NCBI RefSeq assembly: GCF_017599305.1
Contig: NZ_JAGFWR010000017.1
Coordinates: 1 to 64,000, forward strand
Length of the DNA stretch: 64,000 nt
Source: Micromonospora antibiotica
GTDB lineage: Bacteria; Actinomycetota; Actinomycetes; Mycobacteriales; Micromonosporaceae
Direction: 5' to 3'
Positions 60,805 through 64,000 of this stretch are shown here, in pieces. Position numbers and translations under genes: made by a program. How positions within the stretch are numbered: the stretch's first letter is position 1; each line of letters begins with the position of its first letter. The notes below the pieces were generated by a model. The model was not told where the DNA came from, did no database searches, and saw nothing but the letters and a program-made list of their open reading frames with translations.

Positions 60805-61689
60805 GTGAACGGTGACGGTCTGATCGTGGTCGACAAGCCCGGCGGCATGACGTCGCACGACGTGGTGGCACGCATCCGCCGGTTGGCCCGCACCCGCCGG
60901 GTCGGGCACGGCGGCACCCTCGACCCGATGGCCACCGGGGTGCTGGTGATCGGGGTGGGTCGGGCCACCCGGCTGCTGACGTACGTGATCGGGGCGGGCA
61001 AGAGCTACACCGCGACGGTCCGGCTCGGCCAGGCCACCGTCACCGACGACGCCGAGGGCGACGTGCTCACCGCCACGCCCGCCGGGGAGCTGACCGACGC
61101 CGCGATCCGGGCCGCGTTCGGGCCGTTGACCGGTGAGATCGACCAGGTGCCCAGCGCGGTCAGCGCCATCAAGATCAACGGGGAGCGGGCGTACAAGCGG
61201 GTCCGGGACGGCGAGAGCGTCGAACTGCCCGCCCGCCGGGTCACCGTCTCCCGGCTGGACGTGTCGGCGATCCGGCGGGACATCCCGGACGTGGTCGACG
61301 TCGACGTCGACGTCGACTGCTCGTCCGGGACGTACATCCGGGCGCTGGCCCGCGACGCCGGCCGGTCACTCGGCGTCGGCGGGCACCTCACCGCGCTGCG
61401 GCGCACCGCTGTGGGCAGTTTCACCCTCGCCGAGTCGGCCACCCTCGAGACCCTGGAACAGCGCGCGCCCGAGGTGGTCAACCTGCCCCTCGACACCGCC
61501 GCCGACAGGTACTTCTCCCGTCGGGAGGCCACCGCCGACGAGGCGAAGGTGCTCTCCCACGGTGGGCCGCTCGACCCGGTCGGCATCGCCGGACCGTACG
61601 CCGTCTTCGGACCGGACGGTGGCCTGATCGCTATCGTCAGCGAGCGGGACGGCCGGGCCCGCGCGGAGATCGTGCTCGCCCCGGCCTGA
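60805..61689 (+). CDS. truB: tRNA pseudouridine(55) synthase
   Basis: Makes pseudouridine 55 in the T-loop of tRNA. 294 residues from GTG 60805 (VNGDGLIVVDKPGGMTSHD). The catalytic Asp lies in GHGGTLDPMATGVLVIG; KSYTATVRLGQATVTDDAEG and YIRALARDAGRSLGVGGHL are further signatures. VDVDVDVDC is coded by a run of GTCGAC repeats. A C-terminal PUA-like region (FSRREATADEAKVLSHGGPL) follows. No strong ribosome-binding site, so it may be read from a leaderless transcript. Confidence 0.96.
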   Translation: MNGDGLIVVDKPGGMTSHDVVARIRRLARTRRVGHGGTLDPMATGVLVIGVGRATRLLTYVIGAGKSYTATVRLGQATVTDDAEGDVLTATPAGELTDAAIRAAFGPLTGEIDQVPSAVSAIKINGERAYKRVRDGESVELPARRVTVSRLDVSAIRRDIPDVVDVDVDVDCSSGTYIRALARDAGRSLGVGGHLTALRRTAVGSFTLAESATLETLEQRAPEVVNLPLDTAADRYFSRREATADEAKVLSHGGPLDPVGIAGPYAVFGPDGGLIAIVSERDGRARAEIVLAPA

Positions 61690-61811
61690 CCGGGCCGCCG
61701 GCCGGTCCGGTCGGACGGTGCGGCGGGAGCGGGCGCGACAACGACGGCCGGGACGACCGGCGGGTGGGTACGGGTGGGAGCCGGTCAGTGGCGGAGCAGG
61801 GAAGGAGCGGC

Positions 61812-62738
61812 ATGCAGCGGTGGCGGGGGTACGAGGCGGCACCCGGTGACTGGGGGCGGTCGGTCGTCACCATCGGCGTCTTCGACGGCGTGCACCAGGG
61901 ACACCAGGCGACCATCGGACACGCCGTGGCGCGGGCCCGGGAGTTGGGCGTGCGGTCGGTGGTGGTGACCTTCGACCCGCACCCGGCCGAGGTGGTCCGA
62001 CCCGGATCGCATCCGGCCGTGCTCACCGAGCCCACCCGCAAGGCGGAGCTGATCGAGGCGCTCGGGGTCGACGTGCTCTGTGTGGTGCCGTTCACCGCCG
62101 AGCTGTCCCGGCTGCCCGCCGAGGCGTTCGTGCACGACATCCTGGTCGAACACCTGCACGCCATGCTGGTCGTGGTGGGGGACAACTTCCGCTTCGGGCA
62201 CCGGGCCGCCGGGAACGTGGCGCTGCTCGAACAGCTCGGCGGGACCTTCGGCTTCGGGGTGGAGAACGCCCCGCTGGTCACCGCCGACGGCACGGTCTTC
62301 TCCTCGACGTACATCCGGGCCCGGATCGAGGCCGGGGACGTGGCGGCGGCGGCGGCCGTGCTCGGCCGGCCGCACCGGCTCGAAGGGGTCGTGGTGCTGG
62401 GTGACCAGCGTGGCCGGGAGCTGGGCTTCCCCACCGCCAACCTGCTCTGCCCACCGCACACGGCGGTGCCCGCCGACGGGGTCTACGCCGGCTGGCTGGT
62501 GCGCCGGGGGACCGAACGGCTGCCGGCGGCCATCTCGATCGGCACCAACCCGACGTTCGCCGGCCGGGAGCGCCGGGTCGAGGCGCACGTGCTGGACTTC
62601 GCAGGCGACCTGTACGGCGAGCGGGTCGCCCTCGACTTCGCCGCCCACCTGCGCGGCCAGATCCGGTACGACGCGATCGAACCGCTGCTCGTGCAGATGG
62701 CCGAGGACGTCGCGCGGACCCGGCTGGCGGTCGCCTGA
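61812..62738 (+). CDS. ribF: Bifunctional riboflavin kinase / FAD synthetase
   Basis: Makes FMN then FAD from riboflavin and ATP. 308 residues from ATG 61812 after GGAAGGAGCGGC; an in-frame start at 61764 adds 16 non-conserved residues. FAD synthetase domain: VVTIGVFDGVHQGHQATIGHA, VVTFDPHPAEVV, VGDNFRFGHRAAGN and SSTYIRARIEAGDV. Riboflavin kinase domain: GVVVLGDQRGRELGFPTANL and ISIGTNPTFAGRERRVEAHV. Confidence 0.97.
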   Translation: MQRWRGYEAAPGDWGRSVVTIGVFDGVHQGHQATIGHAVARARELGVRSVVVTFDPHPAEVVRPGSHPAVLTEPTRKAELIEALGVDVLCVVPFTAELSRLPAEAFVHDILVEHLHAMLVVVGDNFRFGHRAAGNVALLEQLGGTFGFGVENAPLVTADGTVFSSTYIRARIEAGDVAAAAAVLGRPHRLEGVVVLGDQRGRELGFPTANLLCPPHTAVPADGVYAGWLVRRGTERLPAAISIGTNPTFAGRERRVEAHVLDFAGDLYGERVALDFAAHLRGQIRYDAIEPLLVQMAEDVARTRLAVA

Positions 62739-62888
62739 CCCACCCGGCGGGCGGGGTGGGCGGGCCGCCGACGCCCGCCGCGTGGGCCTTGACCGGGCGC
62801 TTCCCCGACGGGCTGGTAGTGTGGCGGTGACGTCGGATGACCGACGCGGGGCCTCGCGTGCCTGCACGACGCCGCGGGTGCGAGGTTC

Positions 62889-62923
62889 GTCCGTCCCGGT
62901 CCGTTCGGACCCGAACGACGGAC
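62889..62923 (+). promoter_or_regulatory. Stem-loop in the rpsO leader, possible S15 autoregulatory site
   Basis: GTCCGTC (62889-62895) pairs with GACGGAC (62917-62923). Inside it, GGTCCG (62898-62903) pairs with CGGACC (62906-62911), leaving TT as the tip and an internal bulge. It ends 33 bases before the rpsO ATG. S15 of many bacteria binds structured leaders of its own mRNA; a role here is inferred from position only. TAGTGT (62817-62822) may be the -10 of the promoter. Confidence 0.45.
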
Positions 62924-62955
62924 ATCAGTTGTCAACCCACCGAAACAGGGAGAAC

Positions 62956-63225
62956 ATGGCGCTCGACCAGGAAGCCAAGGCCAAGATCCGCACGGAGTAC
63001 GCGACCGCCGAGGGCGACACCGGTTCGCCGGAGGTCCAGGTCGCGGTCCTCACCAAGCGGATCGCGGAGCTGACCGAGCACCTGAAGGTGCACAAGCACG
63101 ACCACCACAGCCGCCGGGGGCTGCTGCTGCTGGTCGGTCGGCGCCGTCGGCTGCTCAACTACGTCCAGAAGAAGGACATCGGTCGCTACCGGTCGCTGAT
63201 CGAGCGGCTCGGCCTGCGCCGATGA
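62956..63225 (+). CDS. rpsO: 30S ribosomal protein S15
   Basis: 89 residues, standard length, binding the central domain of 16S rRNA. ATG 62956 after AGGGAGAAC. Signatures: TGSPEVQVAVLTKRIAELTE, HLKVHKHDHHSRRGLLLLVG and RRRLLNYVQKKD. Next to pnp as in nearly all bacteria. Confidence 0.98.
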   Translation: MALDQEAKAKIRTEYATAEGDTGSPEVQVAVLTKRIAELTEHLKVHKHDHHSRRGLLLLVGRRRRLLNYVQKKDIGRYRSLIERLGLRR

Positions 63226-63230
63226 CGTGA

Positions 63231-63260
63231 CGGGGGAGTGGCCACCGGGCCGCTCCCCCG
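63231..63260 (+). terminator. Hairpin between rpsO and pnp
   Basis: CGGGGGAGTGGCC (63231-63243) pairs with GGCCGCTCCCCCG (63248-63260) at 12 of 13 positions (the odd one a possible G-U) around ACCG, six bases after the rpsO stop. Without a T-run it may act as a partial terminator or an RNase III-type processing site, as between rpsO and pnp elsewhere. Confidence 0.7.
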
Positions 63261-63446
63261 CTCGGCACCACCAGAAGAAGAGGGCCGCGCGACCACCCGA
63301 GAGGGAGCCGGTCAGCGTACCGGTCTCCGGTAGTGGCCCCCGGGCATCCCGGCATCATGCCGGCCACCCGGGCGCTTCGATCGAAGACCGGCCGTCTGAG
63401 CAGCTCCGGTGTCGTGCGCCCACGACGCGAAGGAGTACCGCCGCAC

Positions 63447-64000
63447 ATGACCGAGACCAACCTCGGCACCGAATCCCGCACCGCTGTGATCGACAACGGG
63501 TCCTTCGGTACCCGCGAGATCACTTTCTCCACCGGTCGGCTTGCCCGCCAGGCCGCCGGTTCCGTCATCGCCCAGCTGGGCGAGACGGTCGTCCTCTCCG
63601 CCACCACCGCCGGTAAGCACCCGAAGGAGCAGTTCGACTTCTTCCCGCTGACCGTCGACGTCGAGGAGCGGATGTACGCCGCGGGCCGCATCCCCGGCTC
63701 GTTCTTCCGCCGTGAGGGTCGGCCCAGCGAGGACGCGATCCTCACCTGCCGGCTGATCGACCGGCCGCTGCGCCCGTCGTTCGTCAAGGGCCTGCGCAAC
63801 GAGGTCCAGGTCGTCGAGACCGTCCTCGCGCTCGACCCGCAGCACCCGTACGACGTGGTGGCCATCAACGCGGCCTCGATGTCGACGAAGCTGTCCGGCC
63901 TGCCGTTCTCCGGCCCGATCGGGGCGACCCGGGTCGCGCACGTCGACGGCCAGTGGGTGGCCTTCCCGACCCTGGAGGAGCTGGCCCGCGCCACGTTCGA
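63447..64000 (+). CDS. pnp: Polyribonucleotide nucleotidyltransferase, 5' part
   Basis: 3'-5' phosphorolytic RNase and, in actinomycetes, the main RNA 3'-polynucleotide polymerase. Runs off the right edge with 184 codons visible. ATG 63447 after AGGAG. The first RNase PH domain is recognisable: RTAVIDNGSFGTREITFSTG, AQLGETVVLSATTAG, DFFPLTVDVEERMYAAGRIPG, then SFFRREGRPSEDAILTCRLIDRPLRPSF. The C-terminal KH and S1 domains lie beyond the window. Confidence 0.97.
   Translation, partial: MTETNLGTESRTAVIDNGSFGTREITFSTGRLARQAAGSVIAQLGETVVLSATTAGKHPKEQFDFFPLTVDVEERMYAAGRIPGSFFRREGRPSEDAILTCRLIDRPLRPSFVKGLRNEVQVVETVLALDPQHPYDVVAINAASMSTKLSGLPFSGPIGATRVAHVDGQWVAFPTLEELARATF

Overview
The window is very GC-rich, with almost every third codon position G or C, many GTG starts and many 4-base ATGA/GTGA overlaps between genes. 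Gene content and order (dxr-rseP-ispG; rimP-nusA-ylxR-infB-DUF503-rbfA-nrnA-dinF-truB-ribF-rpsO-pnp; DUF5753/DUF397 pairs; DUF574 methyltransferase; F420-type nitroreductase) point to an actinomycete of the Micromonosporaceae, most likely Micromonospora or a close relative. This is inferred from recognised protein families and synteny; no database search was possible. No tRNA, rRNA, CRISPR array, prophage or insertion-sequence transposase was seen.

Layout. 1-4.4 kb: an intergenic stretch with two palindromes, then an MMPL transporter whose tail overlaps a convergent YihY/BrkB-type membrane protein, and a GNAT acetyltransferase. 4.4-7.3 kb: a secreted pectate lyase behind a LacI-type operator, followed by about 1 kb of non-coding tandem and inverted repeats. 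7.4-13.7 kb: a Uma2-type protein, the MEP-pathway operon dxr-rseP-ispG closed by a clear terminator, a PadR regulator and a two-domain GNAT protein. 14-24 kb: a fused double ABC exporter, an Old Yellow Enzyme, a dicarboxylate/amino-acid/cystine-type symporter preceded by a 29-codon leader peptide ORF, a DUF998 protein, a glutathionyl-hydroquinone reductase-like enzyme and a thiolase. 24-30 kb: a DUF574 methyltransferase next to a PAS-GGDEF-EAL protein, a DUF456 protein, and a DUF5753/DUF397 regulatory pair divergent from two small proteins.

30-37.2 kb is a metabolic cluster: amino-acid/amine permease, glutamine-synthetase-like ligase, aldehyde dehydrogenase, short-chain dehydrogenase and a PuuD-like gamma-glutamyl hydrolase. 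Together they fit uptake of an amine, gamma-glutamylation, oxidation of the amine carbon to a carboxylate and release of glutamate. A PuuB-type flavin oxidase is absent and an SDR is present, which fits an amino alcohol such as ethanolamine at least as well as putrescine. 37.3-43.7 kb: a flavin/PPOX-fold protein, a 1224-residue sensor that joins histidine kinase, receiver, PP2C phosphatase and anti-sigma-type ATPase domains, a convergent STAS anti-sigma-factor antagonist, methionine aminopeptidase and a VIT1-type transporter. 43.7-50.4 kb (mostly minus strand): a nucleotidyltransferase-like protein with a deazaflavin-dependent nitroreductase, a PadR-ABC-FtsX module, and a DUF4439/lipoprotein pair. 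50.5-64 kb: the conserved translation and RNA-metabolism block from rimP to the start of pnp, which runs off the right edge.

The non-coding DNA is unusually rich in long perfect or near-perfect inverted repeats. At least three sequence families recur (cores near TCAAGAGGTTTGCGTCA, GTTGTGGTGG and GGCCGAGGTGG). They sit at gene ends and look like dispersed palindromic elements more than ordinary terminators.
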